Below are positions 53,820 through 63,211 of a stretch of 64,000 nt of DNA, piece after piece; within the stretch, counting starts at the first letter, position 1; every line of letters begins with the position of its first letter. Under the pieces are notes generated by a model that saw nothing but the letters and a program-made list of their open reading frames with translations, did no database searches and was not told the origin of the DNA. The stretch is from Bacillus smithii (GTDB lineage: Bacteria; Bacillota; Bacilli; Bacillales; DSM-4216): the NCBI RefSeq assembly GCF_001050115.1, contig NZ_CP012024.1, forward strand, positions 2,832,001 to 2,896,000, in the 5' to 3' direction. The position numbers and the translations under genes are program-made.

Positions 53820-55238
53820 ATGAGTACACTGTTTCGAAAAAAATCGATCAATGAAATGCTGGCACAAAGCCAGAAAAAAGAGCTGAAGCGATCTCTTGGA
53901 TTGCTGGACTTAATCTTTCTTGGCGTCGGCTGCGTGATTGGAACAGGCATTTTTGTCATAACGGGAGTGGTAGCAGCTCAAAGCGCAGGTCCCGCAATTA
54001 TTCTTTCCTTCATCTTAGCCGGAATTGCATGCGCGTTGGCTGCTTTTTGCTATGCCGAGTTTTCCTCAGCAGTGCCGATTTCAGGAAGTGTTTATACGTA
54101 CACATATGCCACACTGGGTGAAATTTTTGCCTTCTTAATTGGCTGGGACTTGATGTTGGAGTACGTGCTGGCGATTTCAGCGGTGGCAGCCGGGTGGTCA
54201 GCTTATTTTCAATCCCTTTTGGCTGGTTTTGGACTGAAAATACCGACTATTCTTTCTTCGGCACCCGGCACTGGGCATGGAGGAGCCGTTGATTTACTGG
54301 CAATTCTGATTATTTTGTTTATTACTGCTTTAGTTAGCAGAGGAGTAAAGGAAAGCACTCGTTTTAACAATGTCATGGTCATTATCAAGCTGGCGGTCAT
54401 CATCGCTTTTATCGCTGCCGGACTCGGCTATGTAAAACCGGACAACTGGACGCCGTTTATGCCATATGGTTTTAGCGGAGTTGTTACAAGCGCCGCAACG
54501 GTTTTCTTTGCCTATATCGGATTTGATGTCATTGCAACGGCTTCTGAAGAAGTGAAACGGCCGCAGCGTGATATGCCTATCGGGATCATCACTTCCTTAG
54601 CTATTTGCACGATCTTGTATATAGGAGTTTCTCTAATCCTAACGGGAATGATCCCTTATCAAAAATTAAATGTTGCCGACCCGGTAGCCTTTGCTCTTAA
54701 ATTTGTTGGCCAAGACCGGATGGCTGGGATTATATCCGTGGGCGCCGTCGCCGGAATTACGACCGTTCTCCTCGCTTTAATCTATGCACAAGTCCGGCTT
54801 TCCTATGCGATGAGCCGGGACGGTCTGCTTCCAAAAGTGCTTGGCCGCGTTCACCCGACTTTTCAAACGCCGTTTATCAACACTTGGATCACAGGTATTT
54901 TAGCCGCTGCTATTTCAGGCTTTGTGGATTTAACGACCCTTGCCCATCTTGTCAATATGGGAACCCTTGCTGCTTTTACGTTAATTTCTATCTCTATTAT
55001 CGTGCTGCGGAAAAAATACCCTGATTTAAAACCATCATTCAGTGTTCCATTTGTTCCGGTGCTCCCGGCGATCAGCGCCATCATCTGCATTTACTTGTCA
55101 CTAAGCCTGCCGGGAATCACTTGGATCTCTTTTCTGATTTGGCTGGCCATTGGAACGTTCTTTTACTATATCTACGCCAGAAACCACAGCCATTTAGCAC
55201 GCCACGACATTCATCAATCAAAAAAAGAGGTTGTCTAG
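53820..55238 (+). CDS. APC-family amino acid permease (YfnA/CAT type)
   Basis: 472-aa transporter with 12 membrane helices. G-V-G-C-V-I-G-T-G-I-F-V-I-T-G in helix 1 is the unwound substrate-binding motif; F-F-A-Y-I-G-F-D-V-I-A-T-A-S-E-E (helix 6) and S-Y-A-M-S-R-D-G-L-L-P are also typical of cationic or neutral amino acid transporters of the YfnA/CAT group. GGAGG before the ATG. Monocistronic. Exact substrate not predictable. Confidence 0.9.
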   Translation: MSTLFRKKSINEMLAQSQKKELKRSLGLLDLIFLGVGCVIGTGIFVITGVVAAQSAGPAIILSFILAGIACALAAFCYAEFSSAVPISGSVYTYTYATLGEIFAFLIGWDLMLEYVLAISAVAAGWSAYFQSLLAGFGLKIPTILSSAPGTGHGGAVDLLAILIILFITALVSRGVKESTRFNNVMVIIKLAVIIAFIAAGLGYVKPDNWTPFMPYGFSGVVTSAATVFFAYIGFDVIATASEEVKRPQRDMPIGIITSLAICTILYIGVSLILTGMIPYQKLNVADPVAFALKFVGQDRMAGIISVGAVAGITTVLLALIYAQVRLSYAMSRDGLLPKVLGRVHPTFQTPFINTWITGILAAAISGFVDLTTLAHLVNMGTLAAFTLISISIIVLRKKYPDLKPSFSVPFVPVLPAISAIICIYLSLSLPGITWISFLIWLAIGTFFYYIYARNHSHLARHDIHQSKKEVV

Positions 55239-55650
55239 AAACGCGGCTCGTCATGGCCCCATCCTTTTCCGAACCTTGTGGCGTGTGAGTCCCTTGATCT
55301 TGTTTAACAGGCTCTCTCCTTTCCCTTTGAAGGAGGGGAACTTCTTTTTTCAAGATCAATACCATTTTGGAAAAAGATGACCTTATTTGGATCATGGGCC
55401 AGCTGGAAGGCTGGCCATTTGAATGGAAAAAACAGTTTGTTTTTTCTCTGCGTTACAACGTTTAAAGAGGGAATCCTTTTATAAATCGGCCAGACAGTCC
55501 ATAAGAAAAAGCGAATTTGAAAGATAAGTCTATTTGTAAGCGCTTTTATAACTGAAAACAGTTTTTTCTCTTCATTTTTTTCCCTTTACATTCTCACTCT
55601 TCCAGGATTAAGATATGAACATTCTAAAAATAATAAAGTTAATCCAAGCA
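55239..55650. other. Intergenic region before the c-di-AMP riboswitch
   Basis: Contains the end of the permease transcript (a weak CTCTCCTT/AAGGAG hairpin near 55312-55342) and AT-rich sequence with the kimA promoter presumably near 55590-55640. A clear -35/-10 pair is not obvious to me. Confidence 0.4.
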
Positions 55651-55652
55651 TC

Positions 55653-55797
55653 TTTTATCGCTTAATTCATGATGATGAAGCGGGGGAAACCAATCGCGGC
55701 CTTATGGGCTGCATGGGGTGAATCCTAATATTTAGGAGGGGTGACTCTTTCCACCCTAATCCGACAGCTAACCTCGTAGGCGTTTGAAAAGAGGAGA
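55653..55797 (+). ncRNA. Cyclic di-AMP (ydaO/yuaA) riboswitch
   Basis: The conserved core of this class is visible: ATCGCTTAATTC, GAAGCGGGGGAAACCAAT, GCATGGGGTGAATCC, AGGAGGGGTGACTCTTTCC, ACCCTAATCCGACAGC and TAACCTCGTAGGCG followed by GAAAAGAGGAG. Binding of c-di-AMP is known to favour termination in ydaO-class switches. A terminator lies 30 bases downstream and the next gene is kimA, the textbook target. Confidence 0.93.
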
Positions 55798-55823
55798 TGT
55801 CTCTTTGCCTATGCTCTTTAGTG

Positions 55824-55860
55824 CCGCAGAGTCATTTTCCCCTCTGCGGTTTTTGTTTGC
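55824..55860 (+). terminator. Riboswitch-controlled terminator of kimA
   Basis: CCGCAGAG (55824-55831) and CTCTGCGG (55842-55849) form the stem, followed by TTTTTGTTT, between the c-di-AMP aptamer and the kimA start: the expression platform. Confidence 0.9.
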
Positions 55861-55916
55861 GCAAAATGAAATCTCCACTTTTATCAATATTTTCAAACAA
55901 GAGGTGCAGAACCATT

Positions 55917-57740
55917 ATGTATATGACATTAAAACGATTGCTGATAGGAAAGCCACTGAAAACCAATGCCCTTAGCGAGCATAAATTAAGCAAAAGGAAA
56001 GCGCTGGCCATTTTATCATCCGATGCTTTATCTTCCGTTGCATACGGTCCCGAACAAGTGCTGATCGTCTTAGCTACTGTCGGAGCAGCGGCTTACTGGT
56101 ACTCCATTCCAATCGCAGTAGGGATTTTGATACTGCTCATAGCGCTCATCCTCTCCTATCGGCAAATTATTTACGCCTACCCTCACGGCGGTGGAGCGTA
56201 TATCGTATCTCGAAACAACTTGGGCGAAACAACTGGTCTCGTCGCCGGCGGATCGCTCTTGGTCGACTATATTTTAACTGTTGCCGTCAGCATTTCCGCA
56301 GGGACGGACGCCATCACTTCGGCATTTCCTTCCCTGCATGCCCACAGTGTGCTGATTTCTATTCTTCTTGTGCTCTTTATTACCATTTTAAACTTGCGTG
56401 GGCTGTCTGAGTCGGCAACCGTGTTGTCCTATCCGGTCTATTTGTTCGTATTGGCCTTGCTTGTATTAATTGCGGTCGGAATTCAGAAAGTCGCCACCGG
56501 CCAAATCCCGGCTACTGCCCATGAACCGATGGGACATTGGGTGGATGGCGTCAGCATGTTTTTATTGTTAAAAGCTTTTACATCCGGATGTTCTGCGTTA
56601 ACAGGCGTCGAAGCCGTTTCGAACGCGATTCCGAATTTTAAAGATCCCGCCGAAAAAAATGCGGCCCGCACGCTTATGATGATGGGCGTTTTGCTCGGAA
56701 TTTTGTTTTCCGGCATTACCTTTTTAGCTTATTGGTACGGTATCAGTCCGAAAGCGGACGAAACCGTCGTTTCTCAAATTGCGGATGAAACATTCGGCCG
56801 AACGCCGTTGTATTACTTTGTACAAGGAACGACCGCCTTAATTCTCGTGTTGGCAGCGAATACCGGTTTTTCTGCTTTTCCTCTTCTCGCGGTCAACTTG
56901 GCGACAGATAAATATTTGCCGCGTATGTTTACCATTCGTGGCGACCGACTTGGATATTCAAATGGCATTTTGTTTTTAAGCATTGCTTCCATGATTCTGA
57001 TTATCGCGTTTAAAGGAAAAACGGAAAACTTAATTCCTTTATATGCGGTTGGCGTTTTCATTCCTTTCACCCTCTCTCAAACCGGGATGATTGTGAAATG
57101 GATTCGGGAAAAACCAAAAGGATGGCAATGGAAGCTTGTGACTAACTTTGTCGGAGCGTTTATAACCTTTACGGTCGTTCTGACGTTGTTCATTACAAAA
57201 TTTACTCATGTTTGGGTTGTTTTCGTCTTTTTGCCTGTAATCATTACCATGTTTTATAAAATTAAGCATCATTATATCAACGTGGGAGAACAATTGCGGA
57301 TCAACCCTGATGAACAAACTCCGCCTATTGCGGGCAATGTCGTCATCGTTCCGGTCGCCGGAATCACGAAAGTAGTGGAAAACTCATTAAAATATGCCCA
57401 ATCGATCGGCGATTATGTCATTGCTGTCTATGTGGCGTTCGACCGCGAAAGCGAAGAAGCCATGCAAGAAAAATGGAAAGAATGGCAGCCTGATGTGCGG
57501 CTTTTAACCTTTGTGTCTCAATATCGAAGTTTGGTTCATCCGATAGGAAGGCTCGTTGATTTTATCGAAGACAAAGCAGAAGATCACAATTATCAAGTAA
57601 CCGTTTTGATACCGCAGTTTTTGCCGCGCAAAAGATGGCACCATATTTTGCATAACCAGTCGAGTTTGCTGCTTAGAGCCTATTTGCTTCGTACAAAAAA
57701 CGTTGTCGTCTCCACTGTTCCTTACCATTTCAAGAAATAG
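55917..57740 (+). CDS. kimA: KimA high-affinity potassium importer
   Basis: 607 aa, the same length as B. subtilis KimA (YdaO). An APC-fold membrane part with about 12 helices (S-S-V-A-Y-G-P-E-Q and Y-R-Q-I-I-Y-A-Y-P-H-G-G-G-A-Y in the first helices) is followed by a cytoplasmic C-terminal domain from about residue 460 (N-V-V-I-V-P-V-A-G-I-T-K...). KimA imports K+ with protons and its C-terminal domain binds c-di-AMP, so expression (riboswitch) and activity are both sensitive to it. The start M-Y-M-T-L-K-R is used because the longer frame would run through the riboswitch terminator. Confidence 0.95.
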   Translation: MYMTLKRLLIGKPLKTNALSEHKLSKRKALAILSSDALSSVAYGPEQVLIVLATVGAAAYWYSIPIAVGILILLIALILSYRQIIYAYPHGGGAYIVSRNNLGETTGLVAGGSLLVDYILTVAVSISAGTDAITSAFPSLHAHSVLISILLVLFITILNLRGLSESATVLSYPVYLFVLALLVLIAVGIQKVATGQIPATAHEPMGHWVDGVSMFLLLKAFTSGCSALTGVEAVSNAIPNFKDPAEKNAARTLMMMGVLLGILFSGITFLAYWYGISPKADETVVSQIADETFGRTPLYYFVQGTTALILVLAANTGFSAFPLLAVNLATDKYLPRMFTIRGDRLGYSNGILFLSIASMILIIAFKGKTENLIPLYAVGVFIPFTLSQTGMIVKWIREKPKGWQWKLVTNFVGAFITFTVVLTLFITKFTHVWVVFVFLPVIITMFYKIKHHYINVGEQLRINPDEQTPPIAGNVVIVPVAGITKVVENSLKYAQSIGDYVIAVYVAFDRESEEAMQEKWKEWQPDVRLLTFVSQYRSLVHPIGRLVDFIEDKAEDHNYQVTVLIPQFLPRKRWHHILHNQSSLLLRAYLLRTKNVVVSTVPYHFKK

Positions 57741-57742
57741 CC

Positions 57743-57779
57743 AAAAGCCCCTAACCTTCGAAAGGGGCTTTTTCTTTTT
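57743..57779 (+). terminator. Terminator of kimA
   Basis: AAAAGCCCC/GGGGCTTTTT hairpin right after the stop codon, followed by CTTTTT. Confidence 0.85.
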
Positions 57780-58034
57780 GGAATCAAACTACAGCTTCCA
57801 CCTGCCTCCATTCTTCTAGCTATCACTTATAAAGCAAAATTAAAACCATCTATAGAGGCTACACATTGAAACTGCACGATCATGATTTTATTTTTCGATT
57901 TTTTCAAAAAAATACTAGATAAAACCAGTTATTTTGATAGAATTAATCTTGATCTGTAGTTTCCAGTAAGCGGCAGTGAGGACTTCCGCTTACACTTTGA
58001 TCGATTACTAGTAAGAGTAAAGGACGAAGAAAAT

Positions 58035-58442
58035 GTGTACAGAATAGCGATTGATGATGAAAGAGATGTGTACATGGCCAGTTCCATCGGAAAAAAAGTG
58101 GCGGAAGAATTTGGACTGGACAAAATTCAACAAACCAAGCTGGTTGTTTCGATCATGGAATTGGCACGCAATATCATCTATTACGCAGTAAAGGGGGAAA
58201 TTTTTATTACTCCCTTTCCTGACTACGGAATTGAAATTTTGGCTATCGACCATGGGCCGGGCATCAAAGAGATCGAAAAAGTTCTGAAAAGTGAGATTCG
58301 TTCCAAAAAAGGGCTTGGACTCGGTTTATCAGGAGTTCAGCGGTTAATGGATGAATTTGAGATAACCAGCAAAGAAGACTTTGGAACGAGAATCCGCGCC
58401 GTGAAATGGTTAAATGAAAGGCAGGGGAACCATCATTTATAA
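58035..58442 (+). CDS. RsbT-like serine/threonine kinase of stressosome type
   Basis: 135-aa GHKL-fold switch kinase. N-box I-M-E-L-A-R-N-I-I-Y-Y-A, then D-H-G-P-G-I and G-L-G-L-G-L-S-G-V-Q-R-L-M-D-E-F match RsbT, which in B. subtilis phosphorylates RsbS/RsbR STAS domains in the stressosome and then activates RsbU. A GTG start (58035) is used: AAAGGA is ten bases upstream and no other start is in frame. It overlaps the next gene by 29 bp. No rsbS, rsbU or sigB is adjacent, so its output pathway is open. Confidence 0.88.
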   Translation: MYRIAIDDERDVYMASSIGKKVAEEFGLDKIQQTKLVVSIMELARNIIYYAVKGEIFITPFPDYGIEILAIDHGPGIKEIEKVLKSEIRSKKGLGLGLSGVQRLMDEFEITSKEDFGTRIRAVKWLNERQGNHHL

Positions 58443-60333
58443 ACAATTGAAATTTAGAGAAGTACACTATGGTTTGATTCTGCTTAAGCCGGACGGCCAA
58501 ATTGAATATATGAACAATAAGGCCCAGAAATTAATAGGGCATAAAAGCCAGTCCGAACCGAAAAATATTTTTCAGTGCTTTGCTCATCCGGACATCAATA
58601 AAAAGCTTCAAGACTGTATGGATGGGACTTGCGAACAATTTGTCGCTCATGTTCACTCAAGACCTCATCTTTTTTTGTTCCATAAAGGCATTGGTCATCC
58701 GCCCTCAAGTCATTATTTGTATATCTTCAGCCTTGATCAGCTGAAGAATGTAGAAAATCACAATAATTGGAATGAGAGCTTATTAACTTCCATCGGTGAG
58801 ATGTCAGCCGGCATCGCTCATGAAGTAAGAAACCCTTTAACAGCTGTAAAAGGATTTTTGCAATTATTGAATCAATCCTATAAACCAGAGTACATCGAAA
58901 TTGCTCAAAGCGAACTGGAACGGGCGATTACCATTTTAAATGAGCTCATGAGCGTTTCCAAACCGGAATTTGATCAAGAAAAACGAACCACGTTTTCCAT
59001 CTCCGCTGAAATTGAATCGATTTTGCTGCTGTTTCAAAACCAACTTTATAACATTAAAGTCGTCAAAAAATTGGAACATCCAAGCGCCGTTATTACGGGG
59101 AAAAAGGGCCAAATCAAAAAAGCGCTTTTCAACATTGTGAAAAATGCGATCGAAGCGATGCCCAAAGGCGGAATCTTGACGATTGAACAGTATGAAGATC
59201 ATGAGGGAGTCCATATTAGAATTGCGGATACCGGCGTCGGCATCCCGAAGGATAAATTACGAATGCTCGGCACCCCTTTCTTCAGTTTAAAAGAAGACGG
59301 AACGGGAATGGGAGTGGCGCAAGTGTTTTCAGCCATGCAAAACAATAATGCATTCGTTCAAGTAGAAAGCGAAGAAGGAAAAGGGACTGCTTTTTGTTTG
59401 CACTTTCCAAAAGGCATCCGGCATTTAGATCCATTCTCCAGGAGGGATATTATGGCGAAAACGATTTCTTTAGAAAAAGAATTAACCGAATTTTTGATCC
59501 AAAACATCGATCAATATGCGAAACAATGGGTTCAATATTTGCAAGAGCATAAAAGCTATTATAATCACTTTGACGCAAGCAAAGACGCGGAAGAGGAACA
59601 GTTCAATCAATGTAAGCGTTTTATCAACCTCGTCGTGAGAAGCATTCCGGAAATTAAAGCGGAAGAAATCATGGACTGGTCGAAAGAGCTTGGTACATCA
59701 AGGGCCAAAACCGATTTTCCCATTCATCTGGCTTGGGAATTTTTCCAATCTTCCCGAAGCATGATTTGGGAGGCCATTCATTCCTTTTATCAACAAACCG
59801 GCACCAGTCTGGTCATCGATGAGTTTTTTTCACTCGAACGGAAAGTCAATAATATTATTGATATGATGATTAACTCCTACACAGCTTATTATGTTCAATA
59901 TAAAGACGAATTGCTGAAAAGCCAGCGCGAGACCGTCGATGAGTTGTCCGTGCCCGTTATACCTATCACCGATAAAATATGTATTCTTCCGATTGTGGGC
60001 ACTGTCGATACATATCGAGCGAAAAAAATTCGCGAGAAGACTCTTTTTAAAGTGAAAGAGTTTAAAGCGCGCAAATTAATCATTGACGTCTCCGGAGTTC
60101 CATTCGTTGACACCGCTGTCGTCAATCATCTTTTTAAAATTGTGAGAGGGATTAAACTGCTGGGATGTTCCACCATCTTAACCGGAATCAGTCCGGAGAT
60201 CGCCGATACGATGATCGAACTCGGCATCGAAATTGGAGAAGGGCTGGAAACCCGCTCCGACCTTCAACAGGCACTCCAAGAAATCGGCTTTGGCTTTGAA
60301 CATGCTTCGAACCATATGAAAACAAAAAGATAA
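58414..60333 (+). CDS. PAS-histidine kinase fused to RsbRD-STAS module
   Basis: 639 aa with two halves. Residues ~14-115: PAS-like sensor (G-Q-I-E-Y-M-N-N-K-A-Q-K-L-I-G). 125-335: HisKA with S-A-G-I-A-H-E-V-R-N-P-L (phosphate-accepting His136), N-box F-N-I-V-K-N-A-I-E-A-M, G1 D-T-G-V-G-I-P and G2 G-T-G-M-G, as in Bacillus sporulation kinases. 350-500: RsbRD-N-type helical domain (Q-Y-A-K-Q-W...W-E-F-F-Q-S-S-R). 512-630: STAS domain with both phosphorylatable threonine sites of RsbR, G-T-V-D-T (533) and P-F-V-D-T (567). An AGGAGGG site at 59440-59446 lies before in-frame Met347, so a separate 293-aa RsbRD protein is probably also made. The N-terminal start is uncertain (no good ribosome site); the RsbT-like gene overlaps it. 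Confidence 0.85.
   Translation: MKGRGTIIYKQLKFREVHYGLILLKPDGQIEYMNNKAQKLIGHKSQSEPKNIFQCFAHPDINKKLQDCMDGTCEQFVAHVHSRPHLFLFHKGIGHPPSSHYLYIFSLDQLKNVENHNNWNESLLTSIGEMSAGIAHEVRNPLTAVKGFLQLLNQSYKPEYIEIAQSELERAITILNELMSVSKPEFDQEKRTTFSISAEIESILLLFQNQLYNIKVVKKLEHPSAVITGKKGQIKKALFNIVKNAIEAMPKGGILTIEQYEDHEGVHIRIADTGVGIPKDKLRMLGTPFFSLKEDGTGMGVAQVFSAMQNNNAFVQVESEEGKGTAFCLHFPKGIRHLDPFSRRDIMAKTISLEKELTEFLIQNIDQYAKQWVQYLQEHKSYYNHFDASKDAEEEQFNQCKRFINLVVRSIPEIKAEEIMDWSKELGTSRAKTDFPIHLAWEFFQSSRSMIWEAIHSFYQQTGTSLVIDEFFSLERKVNNIIDMMINSYTAYYVQYKDELLKSQRETVDELSVPVIPITDKICILPIVGTVDTYRAKKIREKTLFKVKEFKARKLIIDVSGVPFVDTAVVNHLFKIVRGIKLLGCSTILTGISPEIADTMIELGIEIGEGLETRSDLQQALQEIGFGFEHASNHMKTKR
59440..59454 (+). promoter_or_regulatory. 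Strong internal ribosome site and start inside the kinase-RsbRD gene
   Basis: AGGAGGG at 59440-59446 and ATG at 59452-59454 with five bases between, in frame with the upstream kinase. The protein from here begins M-A-K-T-I-S-L-E-K-E-L and equals a normal-length RsbR-type protein of 293 aa. Confidence 0.8.
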
Positions 60334-60356
60334 AGAAATTGGAATCACACTAAAAA

Positions 60357-60391
60357 GAATGACCGCCAACTGATGACGGTCATTCTTTTCT
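60357..60391. terminator. Bidirectional terminator between convergent genes
   Basis: GAATGACCG/CGGTCATTC with CTTTTCT on the plus strand and CTTTTTAG on the minus strand; serves the kinase gene and the antiporter gene. Confidence 0.85.
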
Positions 60392-60414
60392 CCTATACGG
60401 CTTTCATGGCAATG

Positions 60415-61833
60415 TTATAACCGGCTTTCTGCTTCTTTGTTGATCGGCTGCGGATTTCTCATAATGAATGGATATAGCAGCAATCCGACCACAAATAAAC
60501 CGATGCCTAGCAAGAAAGTTCTCATATCAGCCGTTCCTGTTTTAATGACCCAAATAGAGTACACCAATGCGAGAACGGTAATCACGCCGTCTGTTCTCCG
60601 TGCTCCTTGCGCTAAGCCATAAGTTTCTCCGGTAATCACCAACTTTAATTGATAGACGGCAGACACAAGATATGGAATCAAATAGGCCAGCGTCGCCACT
60701 ACAATGACAAAGTTATAGGCTCGGTTCACCGTATGGGATATGGTCGAAAACAAGAAAATCTGCGTCATCAAATTGGTGAGGGTTAAAGAGTTTCTTGGAC
60801 TTCCCTTTCCATTGGTTTTGGCGAAAAAAGCAGGGAATAGGCCCGTTTTTGCCGCTTGATAAGGCACTTCGGAACTGACGACAATCCAGCCCACAGTCGA
60901 TCCGAACAAAGAAATTAAGGCTAAAATCGCCATAATATAAGTACCGCCGCTTCCAATCACTTGCCCTAAAGCATCGACAAGCGGTTTTTGCGATTCTCTC
61001 AGTTCATCTTGAGAGAGAGCCCCCATCGTTAACAGTGTAATCGCGATATAAATCAGCATCGAAATCAACAATCCTAAAAGGGTTGCTTTCTTTACATCTC
61101 CTTGCGATTTTGCCCGGTTGGAAAGCATTACGGCCGATTCGATGCCGATAAAAGCCCACAACGCGGAAATAGCTGCACCATTGATTTGTCCGCCCAAAGA
61201 CACTGCCTTTCCGGTCGAATCCACAAAATGTTTGGCATTTCCCAAATTGCTTTGATCAAAAGCAAAAATAGTCAAAACGACAAATAAGGTAAATCCAAGC
61301 ACTTTCGCAACAGTCGCCGTTAAATTGATTTTCCCGGCACCGTCAAAGCTGCGAGTCAGAATCCATTGAATTCCCCACAGCATCACCGTACACACTAAAA
61401 AGGTGATCAGTTTGCCGACTTCCAATTGAAAAGACCCGGCTGACCATAAAAGCTTTTTGCTTTGCATGATCGGGAAAAAGGTAGTTAAATAACCGGCAAA
61501 AGAAATGATGACTGAAGCGGTCGCAGCCCAGTTGGCTGCCCAATAACCCCACGCCATGCTGTAGCCGGCAACCCGTCCGGCATTAGGCGAAGAAAACATT
61601 GCTTGCGCGTAGCTTTGCGGCCCCGCTTTCAGCTCCGGTTTTCGAATAGACAAATTTCCAAATACGAGCGCAATCATAAAAACCCCCAGCCCGGTTGCTA
61701 TCCAGGCGAGAGTGGCCCCCCACGGACTGGACACTTGGGCCAAATTAGTCGGAAGCATAAAAACACCGCCTCCTACCATATTTCCAACAACAAACATGGT
61801 TAAAATCCATAATCCCCATTTTTTATTGTTCAT
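60415..61833 (-). CDS. APC-family amino acid antiporter (arginine/ornithine type)
   Basis: About 472 aa, 12 membrane helices. V-V-G-N-M-V-G-G-G-V-F-M-L-P in helix 1, A-L-W-A-F-I-G-I-E-S-A in helix 6 and S-E-V-P-Y-Q-A-A-K match the AdiC/ArcD (basic amino acid/polyamine antiporter) subfamily; YvsH is the likely Bacillus relative. It should exchange arginine or lysine for its product or another basic amino acid. AAAGG supports the ATG at 61833; a GTG nine bases upstream is possible. No arginine deiminase genes are adjacent. Confidence 0.85.
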   Translation of the reverse strand: MNNKKWGLWILTMFVVGNMVGGGVFMLPTNLAQVSSPWGATLAWIATGLGVFMIALVFGNLSIRKPELKAGPQSYAQAMFSSPNAGRVAGYSMAWGYWAANWAATASVIISFAGYLTTFFPIMQSKKLLWSAGSFQLEVGKLITFLVCTVMLWGIQWILTRSFDGAGKINLTATVAKVLGFTLFVVLTIFAFDQSNLGNAKHFVDSTGKAVSLGGQINGAAISALWAFIGIESAVMLSNRAKSQGDVKKATLLGLLISMLIYIAITLLTMGALSQDELRESQKPLVDALGQVIGSGGTYIMAILALISLFGSTVGWIVVSSEVPYQAAKTGLFPAFFAKTNGKGSPRNSLTLTNLMTQIFLFSTISHTVNRAYNFVIVVATLAYLIPYLVSAVYQLKLVITGETYGLAQGARRTDGVITVLALVYSIWVIKTGTADMRTFLLGIGLFVVGLLLYPFIMRNPQPINKEAESRL

Positions 61834-61842
61834 TCTGCTCAC

Positions 61843-62036
61843 CTTTTTGATTCATTATCTCAAAACCAATCCTTCTTCCTTTATTAAGAAAAAACGATCG
61901 TTTTCATCGGGATCTTGATTTGACTTTACTATTTTACAACAAGTTCTTTAGTTTAGTAAAGTGGTAGAATGATAAAGAAAGAGGAAATGTATCCCACCGT
62001 TCAAAAGTCCTCCATATATTCTTGAGAACAGGCATA
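61843..62036. other. Intergenic promoter region of the antiporter gene
   Basis: No gene. Short inverted sequences around TTTACT...AGTAAAG (61922-61966) may be part of an operator, but no known regulator site is recognised. Confidence 0.4.
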
Positions 62037-62091
62037 AAAAAATGGGGCCGACTGACAAGCCATAGTCATGGCCCTTTACAGTCGACCCCCG
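62037..62091 (-). terminator. Terminator of the dehydrogenase gene
   Basis: On the minus strand GGGGTCGACTG and CAGTCGGCCCC pair around a ~22-base loop, then ATTTTTTT. Confidence 0.75.
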
Positions 62092-62146
62092 ATATTCGAA
62101 AACATAGATTCATTGAACTCCTAAGCGTAAATGAAACAGCCTCTCT

Positions 62147-63211
62147 TCATTCCGCAAGTTCCTTCATTTTTCGGATAATCGCATCCGTTACTTCTTTCGT
62201 CGTGTTCTTTCCGCCTAAATCCGGTGTTTTGATTCCTGCTTCCAGCACCGCCTCAATGGCTTCCAATAGCAAATCAGCCGATTCCTGCTCGCCAAAATGG
62301 TCCAGCATCATTTTCGCCGTCCAAATTTGCCCGATTGGATTGGCAATTCCTTTTCCGGCAATATCCGGCGCGGAGCCATGGACAGGTTCAAACATGGACG
62401 GGTATTTTCCGTTTAAATGAATATTTCCTGACGGAGCGATGCCAATGCTGCCCATGATGGCCGCTCCAAGATCAGTCAAAATATCTCCGAACAAGTTGCT
62501 CGCGACAATGACATCAAACTCCTGCGGTCGAGTCACAAAAAAGGAAGCCAACGCATCAATGTGATAGGACTTCATTTCGACATCAGGATATTTCGCCGCA
62601 ACTTCTTGAACGACGCGATCCCAAAAAGGCATCGTATGGACAATGCCATTCGATTTCGTTGCGCTGGCCACTCGCTTTCTTCTTGTTCTTGCGAGTTCAA
62701 AGGCGTATGTCGCTGCTCGCTCGATTCCTTTTCTCGTAAACACGGCGTTTTGAATCGCCATCGCGTCTTCCCCGCTGTGGATTTTTCCGCCGATTTCGCT
62801 GTACTCGCCTTCGCTGTTTTCGCGAACGACGATAAAATCAAAACCGGCCGGATGAGCCAGAGGCGATTTTATCCCTTTCAATTGTTTAGCCGGCCGGACA
62901 TTGATCACCTGCTCAAACTCTCTCCTGATTTTAATGAGAATCCCCCATAATGACACATGGTCGGGCACCAATCGAGGATCGCCAATCGCTCCTAAAAAGA
63001 TGGCATCGCTGTCAGCCAGTCGGCTTAAACCATCTTCCGGCATCATTTTTCCATGCTTCAGAAAATATTCGCAGTTCCAGGGATATGTATCGTAAGAAAA
63101 GGAAAGGCCTCCATGCAGTTGAGACAAAGCTTCCATTACTCTTAATGCTTCCGGAACTACTTCTTTGCCGACCCCATCTCCTGGTATCACGGCTATTTTC
63201 TTTGTTTTCAT
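62147..63211 (-). CDS. Tartrate/D-malate dehydrogenase (YcsA-type beta-decarboxylating)
   Basis: 354-aa member of the isocitrate/isopropylmalate dehydrogenase family. I-P-G-D-G-V-G-K-E-V at the N-terminus, V-R-E-N-S-E-G-E-Y-S-E-I-G-G (substrate-contact loop of the tartrate/D-malate dehydrogenase group), N-L-F-G-D-I-L-T-D-L-G-A (metal site) and H-G-S-A-P-D-I-A-G-K-G (NAD site) are clear. It probably oxidatively decarboxylates D-malate or tartrate with NAD+. AGGAGGG precedes the ATG. No leucine genes are adjacent, which argues against LeuB. Confidence 0.9.
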   Translation of the reverse strand: MKTKKIAVIPGDGVGKEVVPEALRVMEALSQLHGGLSFSYDTYPWNCEYFLKHGKMMPEDGLSRLADSDAIFLGAIGDPRLVPDHVSLWGILIKIRREFEQVINVRPAKQLKGIKSPLAHPAGFDFIVVRENSEGEYSEIGGKIHSGEDAMAIQNAVFTRKGIERAATYAFELARTRRKRVASATKSNGIVHTMPFWDRVVQEVAAKYPDVEMKSYHIDALASFFVTRPQEFDVIVASNLFGDILTDLGAAIMGSIGIAPSGNIHLNGKYPSMFEPVHGSAPDIAGKGIANPIGQIWTAKMMLDHFGEQESADLLLEAIEAVLEAGIKTPDLGGKNTTKEVTDAIIRKMKELAE

